A DNA stretch of 64,000 bases from Prauserella endophytica (GCF_005146945.1 NZ_SWMS01000009.1:124001-188000); one strand, 5' to 3'; shown: positions 17,543 through 25,914, counted from the first letter of the stretch. The notes: generated by a model not told the origin, from the letters alone. A program made the numbers and translations.

Positions 17543-19276
17543 TTACCGGCTGTGCAACGAGAAGCCCACGGCGTCGAACGCGTCGGGGCTCCGCTCCCCG
17601 TCCAGCAGAGTGCCTTCTGCGTCGGCCACCTCGATGGCGTCGATGGCCACACCGCGGGCCGTGTAGTTCCCATCTGTTGTGAATCGCCAACGAAGAGTGA
17701 GATTTTCAGCGCGCGGAAGCTCCGCGCGCACGGACCACCACGCGCGGTGATCGGTTCCGGCCAGAAAAGGGACGGCCTCCCGCGGTGCGCCGGGACCCGT
17801 CGCGGTGACCGTGACCGGTTTCCACGTCGTGCCGTCGGTGCTCGCCTCGAGCACGAGCGGGTCCGTCTGCTCACAGTCGACGAAGGCCGAGAACCGCACC
17901 GACGTGTAACGGCCACCCGTCGTAATGGGCCGTGTCGTCAGCGTTGCGGTGCTGTCGTCGCCGAGTCCGCTGAACCAGAACGTGCGCCCCTCGGCCGGCA
18001 GCACCGCCATCGCACGGGAGAGCGCGGTCGCCCACGCCTGCCGGGCCACGTTGATCGAGCCCCACTCGCGACTGGGATGCACGCGGTTGGTCAGCAGGAT
18101 CGCGATCGAGCGGGACTTCGGGTCGACGACGAACGACGTTCCGGCGTATCCGGTGTGCCCGGCGGTGACCTTGGACGTGAGCCCGCCCATGTACCACAGC
18201 TGGTTCAGCTCGAAGCCGAGCCCGTGGTCGTCACCGGGGAAGTCGACGTTGTAGTTGGTGAACATGGCGCGCACGCTCGCCTCGCTGAGGATCCGCTCGC
18301 CCGCGTACGTTCCGCCGTTCAGCAATGCCTGGCCGAGCACGGCCATGTCCGTCGCCGTGGAGAACACCCCGGCATGCCCGGCGACGCCGCCGAGCGCCCA
18401 CGCGTTCTCGTCGTGCACCTCGCCGCGGATCATGCCCCGCCTCGGCTCCGTCTGGTACTCGGTGGCGGCGATGCGGTCGCGTTTCGACGCGGGCGGGTTG
18501 AAGCCGGTGTCGGTCATGCCGAGCGGCCGGGCGATCCGTTCGGCCACCACCCTGTCCAACGTGGACCCGGTGAGCCGCTCGACCAGCACGCCCAGCGTGA
18601 TCAGGTTGAGGTCGGAGTAGGTGTAGGTGCTGCCGGGTTCGTTCTGCGGCGCGACGTTCATGACGGCCTTGATGCGCGACGCCTTGTCCGGCCAGTCGCG
18701 CCACAGCAGCAGGAACGGTTCGAGCCCCGAGGTGTGGGTGAGCAGCTGCTCGACGGTGATCGACCGTTTGCCGTTGACGCCGAACTCGGGCAGGTAGCGG
18801 GCGACGGGCGCGTCGAGGTCCACGCGGTCGCGTTCCACGAGCTGCATCACCGCGATGGACGTGAACAGTTTCGTCACCGACGCCATGTCGAAGATCGTGT
18901 CGACGCGCATCGGCACCTGCTCCGACCTCGGCAGCTCCCGCCCGCTGCCGTCGGCGTAGCGCACGGCGCCGCCCGTGGCGTGGGTGTCGACGATCAGGCC
19001 GTTGTGTACGAGCAAGCCCACGGCCCCGGAGAACAGCGGATGCCCGTCGGCGGCGTCGGCCCGGGTCCAGCCGGTGAGCTGCCGTTCGGCGGCCCTGATC
19101 GGCTCGGGGTCCAGCCCCGCCTGCTCCGGCAGGGCCTCCATCAGCACGGTCGACGCGGGGGCGAAGCCCTCCCTCGGGCGGTCGAACCGCCCGCCGTCCT
19201 CAGGAAGGGCAGAAGCCATCGCTGTCGCTCCCGTGAGCACCATGACCGCGGCCAGCGCCGCAATTCTCCCCCGCAC
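17543..19276 (-). CDS. Secreted AmiE-like serine hydrolase (beta-lactamase fold) with C-terminal beta-sandwich
   Basis: A 577-residue exported protein of the class C beta-lactamase/esterase fold. The SxxK nucleophile is in MASVTKLFTS, the second motif is YSDLN, and GHTGYAGT stands in place of KTG. Between namZ and murR it corresponds to B. subtilis AmiE (YbbE), the N-acetylmuramyl-L-alanine amidase that strips peptides from muropeptides. It is about 130 residues longer than AmiE; the extra C-terminal region (about 440-577) looks like a beta-sandwich. The GTG at 19276 is favoured by GGTGGGG six bases upstream; an in-frame GTG at 19288 lies adjacent to the namZ stop. Confidence 0.82.
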   Translation of the reverse strand: MRGRIAALAAVMVLTGATAMASALPEDGGRFDRPREGFAPASTVLMEALPEQAGLDPEPIRAAERQLTGWTRADAADGHPLFSGAVGLLVHNGLIVDTHATGGAVRYADGSGRELPRSEQVPMRVDTIFDMASVTKLFTSIAVMQLVERDRVDLDAPVARYLPEFGVNGKRSITVEQLLTHTSGLEPFLLLWRDWPDKASRIKAVMNVAPQNEPGSTYTYSDLNLITLGVLVERLTGSTLDRVVAERIARPLGMTDTGFNPPASKRDRIAATEYQTEPRRGMIRGEVHDENAWALGGVAGHAGVFSTATDMAVLGQALLNGGTYAGERILSEASVRAMFTNYNVDFPGDDHGLGFELNQLWYMGGLTSKVTAGHTGYAGTSFVVDPKSRSIAILLTNRVHPSREWGSINVARQAWATALSRAMAVLPAEGRTFWFSGLGDDSTATLTTRPITTGGRYTSVRFSAFVDCEQTDPLVLEASTDGTTWKPVTVTATGPGAPREAVPFLAGTDHRAWWSVRAELPRAENLTLRWRFTTDGNYTARGVAIDAIEVADAEGTLLDGERSPDAFDAVGFSLHSR

Positions 19277-19288
19277 GATCGTCCCCAC

Positions 19289-20545
19289 CTATCGGTAGAT
19301 CAAGTACTCCTGCCGTCTGCGCTCGAACTCGGCGAGCTCCCCCTGCCATGCCCCGACGATCTCGTCGGTGCCCGCGCCCGCGTCGACCATCGTGCGCAGT
19401 CGCGCCGAGCCGGCGAGCTTGTCGATGAAGTTGTCCGGCCGCCAGCCGAACAGCCGCGGATGCACCCGCTTGGCCGTCACGAGCATCGCGACGGCAGTGC
19501 GGACGGGGTCGAAGGCGTGCGGTTCGGTGACGCTGAGCTGCACCCCGCCGCACGTCTCGCCGGAGAACTTGCCGAACGTCGGCACGAAGTAGGTCTCCCG
19601 GAAGCTCGCCCCGGCCAGGTGTTCCTCCGTCAGCGCCTCACGCCACCGCCAGTCCACACCGGGTGCGCCCACGATCTCGAACGGTCGCGTGGTGCCGCGC
19701 CCCTCGGAGAAAACCGTGCCCTCGAACAGGCACGTGCCCGGGTAGACGAGCGCGGTCTGCTCGGTCGGCACGTTCGGGCTCGGCGGCGTCCACACGAGGC
19801 CGGTCTCGGCGAAGAGCTGGGAACGCCGCCAGCCCTGGGTCTCCACGATCTCCAGTGACTCCAGGCTGCCGCCGTCGTCAGGCAGGAACTCGGCGTCGAA
19901 GAGGCGGGCCAGCTCCCCCACGGTCATGCCGTGCTGCTGCACGATCGGCTTGAGCCCCACGCCGGAGCTGAACGCGGGGTCCAGCATCGGCCCCCTGGCC
20001 TTGCCGCCCACCGGGTTCGGCCGGTCCAGCACCACGAACGCGGCGCCCGTGCGCGCGGCGGCGGCCATCGCCGTGTACATCGACCAGATGTAGGTGTAGA
20101 AGCGGGCGCCGATGTCGGCGATGTCGAACACCACCGTGTCCACACCCGCCTTGGTGATCATCGCGGCGAGCGAGTCGGCCGTGGCCCCGTACGCGTCGTA
20201 GACGGGAACGCCCGTGCGCGGGTCGGCGTAGTCGCCCTCGGAACCGCCCGCCTGCGCGCTGCCCCGGAACCCGTGCTCGGGACCGAACGCGGCGACCGGC
20301 CGGATCCCGGCAGCGACCAGCGAGTCGACGATGTGGTCGCGGCTGGCGAGCACACCGGTGGGGTTGGACAGCACGCCCACCTTTCGCCCGGCGAGGCGCT
20401 GCCAGCCCTCCGCGGCGAGCACGTCGGCGCCGGGCGTGACCCTGCCAGCCTGCGGGATCGGCGCGGCCGTGGCGAGCTGCGATCCCGTGGTGAGCATCGG
20501 GGTCGCCAGCGCGCTCGCGGCGAGGAAGAGCCGCCTGTTGACCAT
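19289..20545 (-). CDS. namZ: Exo-beta-N-acetylmuramidase NamZ (DUF1343)
   Basis: A 418-residue exported protein with signal peptide (RRLFLAASALATPMLTTGS). DUF1343 features include LSNPTGVLASRDHIVD, FGPEHGFRG, VFDIADIGARFYTYIWSM and the PSPNVPTEQTALVYPGTCLFEGT segment. B. subtilis NamZ (YbbC, GH171) releases MurNAc from the non-reducing ends of peptidoglycan fragments. The ATG at 20545 overlaps the nagZ stop (TGATG). It is the central gene of the nagZ-namZ-amiE operon. The C-terminus (WQGELAEFERRRQEYLIY) also matches the family. Confidence 0.9.
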   Translation of the reverse strand: MVNRRLFLAASALATPMLTTGSQLATAAPIPQAGRVTPGADVLAAEGWQRLAGRKVGVLSNPTGVLASRDHIVDSLVAAGIRPVAAFGPEHGFRGSAQAGGSEGDYADPRTGVPVYDAYGATADSLAAMITKAGVDTVVFDIADIGARFYTYIWSMYTAMAAAARTGAAFVVLDRPNPVGGKARGPMLDPAFSSGVGLKPIVQQHGMTVGELARLFDAEFLPDDGGSLESLEIVETQGWRRSQLFAETGLVWTPPSPNVPTEQTALVYPGTCLFEGTVFSEGRGTTRPFEIVGAPGVDWRWREALTEEHLAGASFRETYFVPTFGKFSGETCGGVQLSVTEPHAFDPVRTAVAMLVTAKRVHPRLFGWRPDNFIDKLAGSARLRTMVDAGAGTDEIVGAWQGELAEFERRRQEYLIYR

Positions 20546-22362
20546 CACCACGTCAGTCCGTGGCCGAATGGGTAGAGCACCGTGCCGGGGTCGTCCCCGG
20601 CCGGGATCGTCACCGGAAGCCTGCCCTGCGGCGACAGTTCGCCGAAGAGCACCTTCGCGAGGGAGGACATGGTCACGCTCCGCCAGTCGTAAGTGGCGAC
20701 CCACGCCGGCACATCCGCGTACCCGGGGTCGTACGGTTCCTGAACCGACACTGCCACGACGGGCTTGCCGGTGGCCATGAGTTCTTCGACGAGCGCCTGC
20801 TGGCCTTCGCTGCCGCGCAAGTTGTTCGTCAACACGATCACGACGTTTGCGCTGGTAGCAGCGGCCGTGGCACGGTCGATGGCCGCCGCGTCGGGGTTGG
20901 TGCCGGTGGGCAGGGGCGTCGCGAACGGGCCCATCGCGTCGGCGAGAGCGTCGACCGGCTCGGCCGGATAGCCGGGGTAGTCGGGCCGGTTCCAGCCAGT
21001 CACGAGCACCTTGCCCGCCTCGGCGATCGGAAGCACGCCGGCGTCGTTGCGGAGTACGGTCGTCGTCCGGTCGGTGACCTCCTGGATCCGCGCGAGGTGC
21101 TCGGGGTTGCCCACCGTGCGCTCCACCGCCCGCTCGTTCACGAACGGCTTCTCCACGATCCCGCGCTTGGCCTTGAGCTCCAGGATCCGCAGCACGCTCT
21201 GGTCGATCCGCTCCTCGGTGAGCCTGCCGCCGCGCACCGCGTCCAGCACGCCCTCCATCGCGACGCCCAGGTCCGGCGGCATCAGCATCTGGTCGACCCC
21301 GGCTTCCAGCGCGCGTACCGGGATCTCGGCGTCGGAGTACAGCTCGCGCACCCCCTGCATCTGCAGCGAGTCGGTCACCACGACACCGTCGTAGCCGAGT
21401 TCCTCGCGCAGCAGGCCGCCGATGATCGGCTTCGACAGCGTCGCCGGATCGCCCGACGGGTCGAGACTCGGCACCGCGATGTGCGCCGTCATGATCGAGT
21501 CGACGCCCGCGTCGATCGCGGCCCGGAACGGCGGCAGGTCAATCTCGCGCCACTCCTGTTCCGTGCGCTCGATCGTGGGCAGGCCGGTGTGGCTGTCGGT
21601 GGCGGCGTCGCCGTGGCCGGGGAAGTGCTTCGCCGCACCGGACACGGTTTCAGTGGGGCTGCCCGAGTTCTGGTAGCCCTCCACCTGCGCGGCCACCAGC
21701 TCGCTCGCCAGCGTGGGATCGGCCGAGAAGGACCGCGAGCCGATCACGGGGTTGAGCGGGTTGGAGTTCACGTCGGCGTCCGGCGCGAAGTCCTGCGCGA
21801 TGCCCATCGCGCGCAGCTCGGCGCCGTTGATCGCGGCGGCGGTGCGGGCGCCGTCGGCGTCGCGGCCCGCGCCGAGCGCCATCGCGCTCGGGTACTCGGT
21901 GGCCGGGTCGCCGATGCGGGTGACGCGCCCGCCCTCCTGGTCGATCGACAGCACCAGCGGCACATGCGGCTCCGCCGAGACCGCGGCGCGCTGCAGTCCG
22001 TTGGAGAGGCGCGCGACCTGCGTGGGGCCGTCGACGTTGTCGGTCCCCGCGTTGTTGAAGTAGATGACGCCGCCGACCTGGTAGCGGCGCACGACCTCGG
22101 CGGGGGTGTCGACGCCGTACTTCTCCTGGTTCGAAGGGTGGGCCTCGTCCGCGCGCTTGCCGAACACGTCGGCGACGAAGAGCTGGCCCACCTTCTGTTC
22201 GAGGGTCAGCCTGCTCAGCGTCTCCTCGGCCCAGCTGTCCGGCCGCGGGTCCTCCGCCGCGGCGGGCACGGCACTCGCGGTCACCGCGAGCAGTCCGGCG
22301 ATCGAGGCGGTGGCGCATTTCCTGGCATACGTCGTCCTGTGCCGGGCGCGGGGGATGGTCAC
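20545..22362 (-). CDS. nagZ: Secreted beta-N-acetylglucosaminidase NagZ (GH3)
   Basis: A 605-residue GH3 enzyme with signal peptide ending near AAAEDP. The N-terminal TIM barrel shows SIDQEGGRVTR, the flexible acid/base loop KHFPGHGDAATDSH (Asp-His dyad of bacterial NagZ) and the nucleophile Asp in VVVTDSLQMQGV. A C-terminal alpha/beta-sandwich (about 400-605) is present, as in B. subtilis NagZ (YbbD). It removes GlcNAc from muropeptide ends, exposing MurNAc for NamZ. The GTG at 22362 has GGGAGG at 7-base spacing. It is the first gene of the recycling operon. Confidence 0.93.
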   Translation of the reverse strand: MTIPRARHRTTYARKCATASIAGLLAVTASAVPAAAEDPRPDSWAEETLSRLTLEQKVGQLFVADVFGKRADEAHPSNQEKYGVDTPAEVVRRYQVGGVIYFNNAGTDNVDGPTQVARLSNGLQRAAVSAEPHVPLVLSIDQEGGRVTRIGDPATEYPSAMALGAGRDADGARTAAAINGAELRAMGIAQDFAPDADVNSNPLNPVIGSRSFSADPTLASELVAAQVEGYQNSGSPTETVSGAAKHFPGHGDAATDSHTGLPTIERTEQEWREIDLPPFRAAIDAGVDSIMTAHIAVPSLDPSGDPATLSKPIIGGLLREELGYDGVVVTDSLQMQGVRELYSDAEIPVRALEAGVDQMLMPPDLGVAMEGVLDAVRGGRLTEERIDQSVLRILELKAKRGIVEKPFVNERAVERTVGNPEHLARIQEVTDRTTTVLRNDAGVLPIAEAGKVLVTGWNRPDYPGYPAEPVDALADAMGPFATPLPTGTNPDAAAIDRATAAATSANVVIVLTNNLRGSEGQQALVEELMATGKPVVAVSVQEPYDPGYADVPAWVATYDWRSVTMSSLAKVLFGELSPQGRLPVTIPAGDDPGTVLYPFGHGLTW

Positions 22363-22422
22363 GGAAAGCCTCCCAAGGCGTGTGCGTTCGTGGGATTTCC
22401 ACGAGAACTCGCCGACGCCGGA

Positions 22423-22451
22423 AAGCTACTAACGAAACGGGAGCCGGTCAA
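22423..22451 (-). promoter_or_regulatory. nagZ operon promoter with candidate MurR operator
   Basis: Minus-strand -35 TTGACC (22446-22451), 17-bp spacer, -10 TAGCTT (22423-22428); transcription would start near 22416, giving a leader of about 54 nt that holds the GGGAGG site. The -10 region GTTAGTAGCTTTCC matches the murR promoter copy at 12 of 14 bases. Confidence 0.75.
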
Positions 22452-22499
22452 CGACCGAAAGGCGGCACTACCGACGGAAAACCGGCCGCATACGCTGGC

Positions 22500-22531
22500 G
22501 GCGCCCGTGACGCTGAGCGTCAACGGGCGCC
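22500..22531 (-). terminator. Strong hairpin ending the Ms1-like RNA
   Basis: Arms 22500-22514 and 22516-22531 pair over about 15 bp with one bulged base. On the minus strand it lies at the 3' end of the proposed non-coding RNA and 49 bp before the nagZ -35 box, so it insulates nagZ from upstream transcription. Confidence 0.65.
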
Positions 22532-22739
22532 GCCTGCTCGCGCGGACTGCTCGGGTGACCAAGCTGCAACTTGTGTCGCACTCAATGGGGTCTCGGCGTC
22601 CGGCGTCCCGGTACGCAGTCCCTCGGCGACAAGCCTCCCGCGGCGTGCCCAGCGTGGGTGCCCGGAGTCCGCGCACGGAGATCGATCGGGGTGGATCGGG
22701 CTTATCTTCGCCGGATCCCTGGCCGACTCGATGTCCGCA
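22500..22739 (-). ncRNA. Ms1/6S-like RNA (MTS2823/scr3559 family), by position and structure
   Basis: A 520-bp gap between the HAD phosphatase stop and nagZ carries a full minus-strand transcription unit: promoter TTGAAG-17-TAGAAA at 22745-22773, about 240 nt, then a strong hairpin at 22500-22531. The RNA's 5' end GTGCGGAC (22740-22733) can pair with GTCCGCGC (22547-22540), closing a long rod as in 6S-type RNAs. From memory, M. tuberculosis MTS2823/Ms1 lies directly downstream of the HAD gene Rv3661 in the same orientation, and Streptomyces scr3559 lies near the ssd/HAD genes; Ms1 binds RNA polymerase core. I could not compare sequences, so the family call rests on synteny and structure. Confidence 0.65.
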
Positions 22740-22744
22740 CCTCC

Positions 22745-22773
22745 TTTCTACCGAGTGATGGCCGTCACTTCAA
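22745..22773 (-). promoter_or_regulatory. Promoter of the Ms1-like RNA
   Basis: Minus-strand -35 TTGAAG (22768-22773), 17-bp spacer, -10 TAGAAA (22745-22750). The start would fall near 22738-22740, where the RNA's closing helix begins. The AAAGGAGG that overlaps the -10 looks like a ribosome binding site but no ATG or GTG follows at a usable distance. Confidence 0.55.
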
Positions 22774-22882
22774 GGGTGCTGTGAAGTGCACCGGTACAGA
22801 CCCGCGATCCAGTGACTTTCACGTGTGTGAGCAGGTCTGTTTCCGTGACACACCAAGCCGGACAAGCCGCCGGGCGGGTGGT

Positions 22883-23719
22883 CTACGGGGCGTCCTTACG
22901 GCGACGCCGCGACAATCCGTAGAGCGTCGCCCCCGCGGCCACCGCGCCCACTCCGAGCCCCACCGCCATCACGGCAGGCGACGGCGCCGGGATACGGGCG
23001 CGCAACGAGACCGGGTTGGTGAACGAGTGCACGGGCCAGTCGCGCTCGACGGCCAGCTTGCGCAACGCCCGGTCGGGGTTGACGGCGTGCGGGTGCCCGA
23101 CCACCTCCAGCAGGGGCACGTCAGTGCTCGAGTCGGTGTAGGCGTGGCACGCGGTGAGGTCGTAGCCGTACTCGGCGGCGAAGCGTTTCGCCGCCACGGC
23201 CTTCTGCTCGCCGTAACAGTAGAACTCCAGCTCACCCGAGTAGCGGCCGTCGACGATCTCCATCCGGGTGCCCATGCTCCTGGTGGCGCCGAGCATCTCG
23301 GCGATCGGCGCCACCACTTCCTCGCCCATCGCGGACAGCACGATCACGTCCTCGCCGCGCGCCTTGTGCTCGGCGATGAGCTCCGCGGCCTCCGCGTACA
23401 CGAGCGGAGCGACGACGTCGTGCAACGTCTCGTTGACGACTGCCCGCACCTGGGCCACATCCCAGCCTGCGCACTGTGCCGAGATCGCCGCCCGCAGGCG
23501 CTCGGTACGGTCGGCGTCGGCTCCGGACAGCGAGAAGATCAGCTGTGCGTAGGCGCTCTTGAGCGCCGCGCGCCGGTTGATCAAACCCTGGCGGAGAAAG
23601 GGTTTGCTGAACGCGAGCGCGCTGGACGAGGCGATGATGGTCTTGTCGAGGTCGAAGAACGCCGCCACCGAGGCAGGTGCTCCTGACGTGCTCCGCGGTG
23701 AGCTGCTGGGTTCGGCCAC
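22883..23719 (-). CDS. HAD-superfamily phosphatase (SerB/HAD-IB type) with C-terminal membrane helix
   Basis: A 278-residue HAD-IB hydrolase. Motif I is FFDLDKTII (DxDxT), motif II is VLSA, the conserved Lys region is CYGEQKAVAAKRF and motif IV is YTDSSTDVPLL. A C-terminal hydrophobic helix (about 247-268) ends in RRRRKD, so it is probably tail-anchored. From memory the same gene (Rv3661; SCO3558 in Streptomyces) always sits divergent from ssd and is linked to morphological differentiation. The substrate is unknown. The GTG at 23719 follows GGTGGAA. Confidence 0.87.
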   Translation of the reverse strand: MAEPSSSPRSTSGAPASVAAFFDLDKTIIASSSALAFSKPFLRQGLINRRAALKSAYAQLIFSLSGADADRTERLRAAISAQCAGWDVAQVRAVVNETLHDVVAPLVYAEAAELIAEHKARGEDVIVLSAMGEEVVAPIAEMLGATRSMGTRMEIVDGRYSGELEFYCYGEQKAVAAKRFAAEYGYDLTACHAYTDSSTDVPLLEVVGHPHAVNPDRALRKLAVERDWPVHSFTNPVSLRARIPAPSPAVMAVGLGVGAVAAGATLYGLSRRRRKDAP

Positions 23720-24113
23720 GGTTCCACCATAGTGATCTGGTGTCCGGCCACCGTTACCCGGCGAGTGAGCGATCGGCGACGATGGGTGTCAGGCAGGGGA
23801 TTCCCGCCACGCCGCGACAACGGAATGGAGCCTCCGCGCCGTTACCGAATTGCGGTACTCGGCGGCACGAGACCGGCGTTGCCGGCGTTAGAGTTGAAGA
23901 GTCCGGTTCAGCCGGACCCCGGTTCAGTCCGACCCCCCGGGACTGAACCCCAGGCGGTCCCCGCTCCTCCCCCCTGGCGGGGGCCGCCCCTTTATCCACG
24001 GAGTTGTCCACAGCGGGGCGGTTGTCCACAGGTTCGCGAACTCGGGCTTGCCGTGCCCCCGCGCGCCGCGTGACCGTGGGACGCGATCGGGAACCGGGTT
24101 TTGGGGGTAGCAA
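23720..24113. other. 394-bp divergent intergenic region with hairpin and DnaA boxes
   Basis: Between the HAD and ssd genes. It holds a near-direct repeat (GGTTCAGCCGGACC near 23905 and GGTTCAGTCCGACC at 23921), a 10-bp hairpin (23921-23930 with 23940-23949, loop of 9) and three DnaA boxes (23992-24030). No convincing ORF lies here. Confidence 0.5.
23992..24030 (+). promoter_or_regulatory. Cluster of three DnaA boxes upstream of ssd
   Basis: TTATCCACG (23992-24000), TTGTCCACA (24004-24012) and TTGTCCACA (24022-24030), all in the same orientation. TTGTCCACA is the consensus DnaA box of high-GC actinobacteria. The start-to-start spacing of the last two is 18 bp, equal to that of the pair at 25979. 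Confidence 0.7.
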
Positions 24114-25181
24114 GTGCAGCAGGCCGACCGTCCGCTCGTCGTGGCGCGCGACGACGCCGTTGCCGACGAGATCCAGCGGATCGCGGCAGCGGTGGAGTGC
24201 GAGAGCGAGTGGGTGAGCGATCTCGACGCGGCGCGGGAGTCGTGGGCGGACGCCCCGCTCGTGCTGATCGACGACTCCGTTCTCGTGGACGACCCCGGCC
24301 AAGCGTTGCCGCGTCGCGAACGGGTGCTGCTCGTCTGCAAGGGCGCTCCCGGCCCGGCGTCCTGGCAGCGAGCGTTCGTGCTCGGCGTCGAGAAGGTCGT
24401 CGCCCTCCCGGAAGACGAGGACACGCTGGTCGCCGCGTTCGCGGACGTCGCTGAGGGACCGAGCCAGGGGAAGGGCCAGGTGCTGGCCGTCGTCGGTGGA
24501 TGCGGCGGGGCGGGCGCGTCGGTGCTTGCCGCGAGCGTGGGGCTTCGCGTTGCGAGGACCGGTGGTTCCGCGCTACTCGTCGACTGTGATCCGCTCGGCG
24601 GGGGCGTCGATCTGCTGCTCGGGTCCGAGCGCGCGGAGGGCGTGCGCTGGCCGCAGTTGCGTGTGCGGTCGGGGCGGGTGTCGATGTCGGCGCTGGAAGC
24701 CGCCCTTCCGGCCAGGAAGCACGGCGAGGGAAGGCTTTCCGTGCTGTCGTGCGACCGCGAGGGGCCCGGTCCGACGGCTGACGCGGTCGCGGCCGTCGTC
24801 GAAGCGGGCAGGCGAGCGGGCCGGGTGGTGGTCTGCGACGTGCCCCGGCAGGCCGAGTCCGCCTCGGAGGAGGCGCTCCGGCGCGCCGACCTGGTGGCGC
24901 TGGTGGTGCCGGCCGAGGTACGGGCGTGCGTCGCGGCGACCCGGGTACTCGCCCGGCTCGGTGAGCTGACCGGCGAGGTGCGCGTGCTCGCGCGCGGCCC
25001 CGCGCCCGACGGGCTGACCGCCCACGACGTCGCTGACGCCGTGGGCGTGCCCCTGCTCGGCCGGATCCGTACCGAGCGCAGGCTCGCGCGCGCCGTCGAA
25101 CGCGGTGTGTTCAACCCACGACCGGGCGGTGCGCTCGGCACCGCGGCCCGTGCGGTGCTGGAGACACTCGCTAGCTGCTGA
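24114..25181 (+). CDS. ssd: Septum-site-determining protein Ssd (CpaE/MinD-like)
   Basis: A 355-residue protein with an N-terminal receiver-like region (1-110) and a C-terminal MinD/ParA-type ATPase fold. The deviant Walker A reads VVGGCGGAGAS, without the usual Lys, as in actinobacterial Ssd proteins; VLLVDCDPLGGG is the next conserved segment. Homologues at the head of tad loci resemble CpaE/TadZ and affect pilus placement and cell division. The GTG at 24114 follows GGGGGTAG. It overlaps the convergent SDR gene by 11 bp, which separates it from tadA. Three DnaA boxes lie about 85-120 bp upstream. Confidence 0.85.
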   Translation: MQQADRPLVVARDDAVADEIQRIAAAVECESEWVSDLDAARESWADAPLVLIDDSVLVDDPGQALPRRERVLLVCKGAPGPASWQRAFVLGVEKVVALPEDEDTLVAAFADVAEGPSQGKGQVLAVVGGCGGAGASVLAASVGLRVARTGGSALLVDCDPLGGGVDLLLGSERAEGVRWPQLRVRSGRVSMSALEAALPARKHGEGRLSVLSCDREGPGPTADAVAAVVEAGRRAGRVVVCDVPRQAESASEEALRRADLVALVVPAEVRACVAATRVLARLGELTGEVRVLARGPAPDGLTAHDVADAVGVPLLGRIRTERRLARAVERGVFNPRPGGALGTAARAVLETLASC

Positions 25182-25914
25182 AGCCACCGTCCACATTGAG
25201 CACCGTGCCGGTGACGTACGCGCCGCCGTCCCCGGCGAGGAAGGCCACCGCGGCGGCGATCTCGTCGGGTCGGGCGTAACGGCCGAGCGAGGTGAAGCCG
25301 CGGATCGTGTCCGCGTTCGGCCCGTCGGCGGGGTTGGCGTCGGTATCGGTCGGCCCCGGGTGGACCAGGTTCACGGTGATGCCGCGCGGCCCCAGTTCCC
25401 TGCCGAGTCCCTTCGTCAGCCCGATGAGGGCCGTTTTGCTGAGCGAGTACAGCGACATCCCGGGGAACACCGCACGTTCGGCCACGTTGCTGCCGATGTT
25501 GATGATCCGTCCGCCGTCGGTCAGGTGCCGCACCGCGGCCTTTGCCGCGGCGAACGGGGCGCGCACATTGACGGCGATGGTCCGGTCGAACTCCGCGATG
25601 TCGAGTTCTTCCAGCGGTGCCACGGGAAATCTGCCGACGTTGTTGACGAGGACGTCCAGCCTGCCGAACTCGGTGACGGCCGAGTCGACGGCCGCCGCCA
25701 CGGCTGCCTCGTCGGCACTGTCCGTGCGGAGGATGAGCGCCCGCCGCCCCGCCGCCTTGATCCGGTCGGCCACCGCGTGTGCCCGGTCCTCGTCTTGCTG
25801 GTAGGTCAGTGCCACGTCGGCGCCGTCCTCGGCGAGGCGGCTCGCGATCGCCGCACCGATTCCCCGGCTGCCGCCCGTCACCAGCGCGACCTTGTGGTCG
25901 ATTCTTCGCTCCAT
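25171..25914 (-). CDS. SDR-family oxidoreductase (3-oxoacyl-ACP-reductase-like)
   Basis: A 247-residue classical short-chain dehydrogenase. The cofactor motif is TGGSRGIG, the structural motif NNVG, and the catalytic residues are Ser in INIGSN with YSLSK. It would use NAD(P)H on an unidentified carbonyl substrate. It lies on the opposite strand inside the otherwise co-directional ssd-tad cluster, so it looks like a later insertion; its codon use is not obviously different. The last 11 bp overlap the 3' end of ssd. Confidence 0.9.
   Translation of the reverse strand: MERRIDHKVALVTGGSRGIGAAIASRLAEDGADVALTYQQDEDRAHAVADRIKAAGRRALILRTDSADEAAVAAAVDSAVTEFGRLDVLVNNVGRFPVAPLEELDIAEFDRTIAVNVRAPFAAAKAAVRHLTDGGRIINIGSNVAERAVFPGMSLYSLSKTALIGLTKGLGRELGPRGITVNLVHPGPTDTDANPADGPNADTIRGFTSLGRYARPDEIAAAVAFLAGDGGAYVTGTVLNVDGGFSS

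Noticed and set aside
22359-22676. A minus-strand 105-codon frame upstream of nagZ
   Set aside because: It runs across the strong hairpin at 22500-22531 and the nagZ promoter, has weak third-position bias, and the region is better explained as a non-coding RNA plus promoter.
22533-22755. Perfect AAAGGAGG followed by an open frame starting with ATC
   Set aside because: No ATG, GTG or TTG at usable distance; third-position GC is too low for this genome; the purine run overlaps a -10 box, so it is probably not a ribosome binding site.
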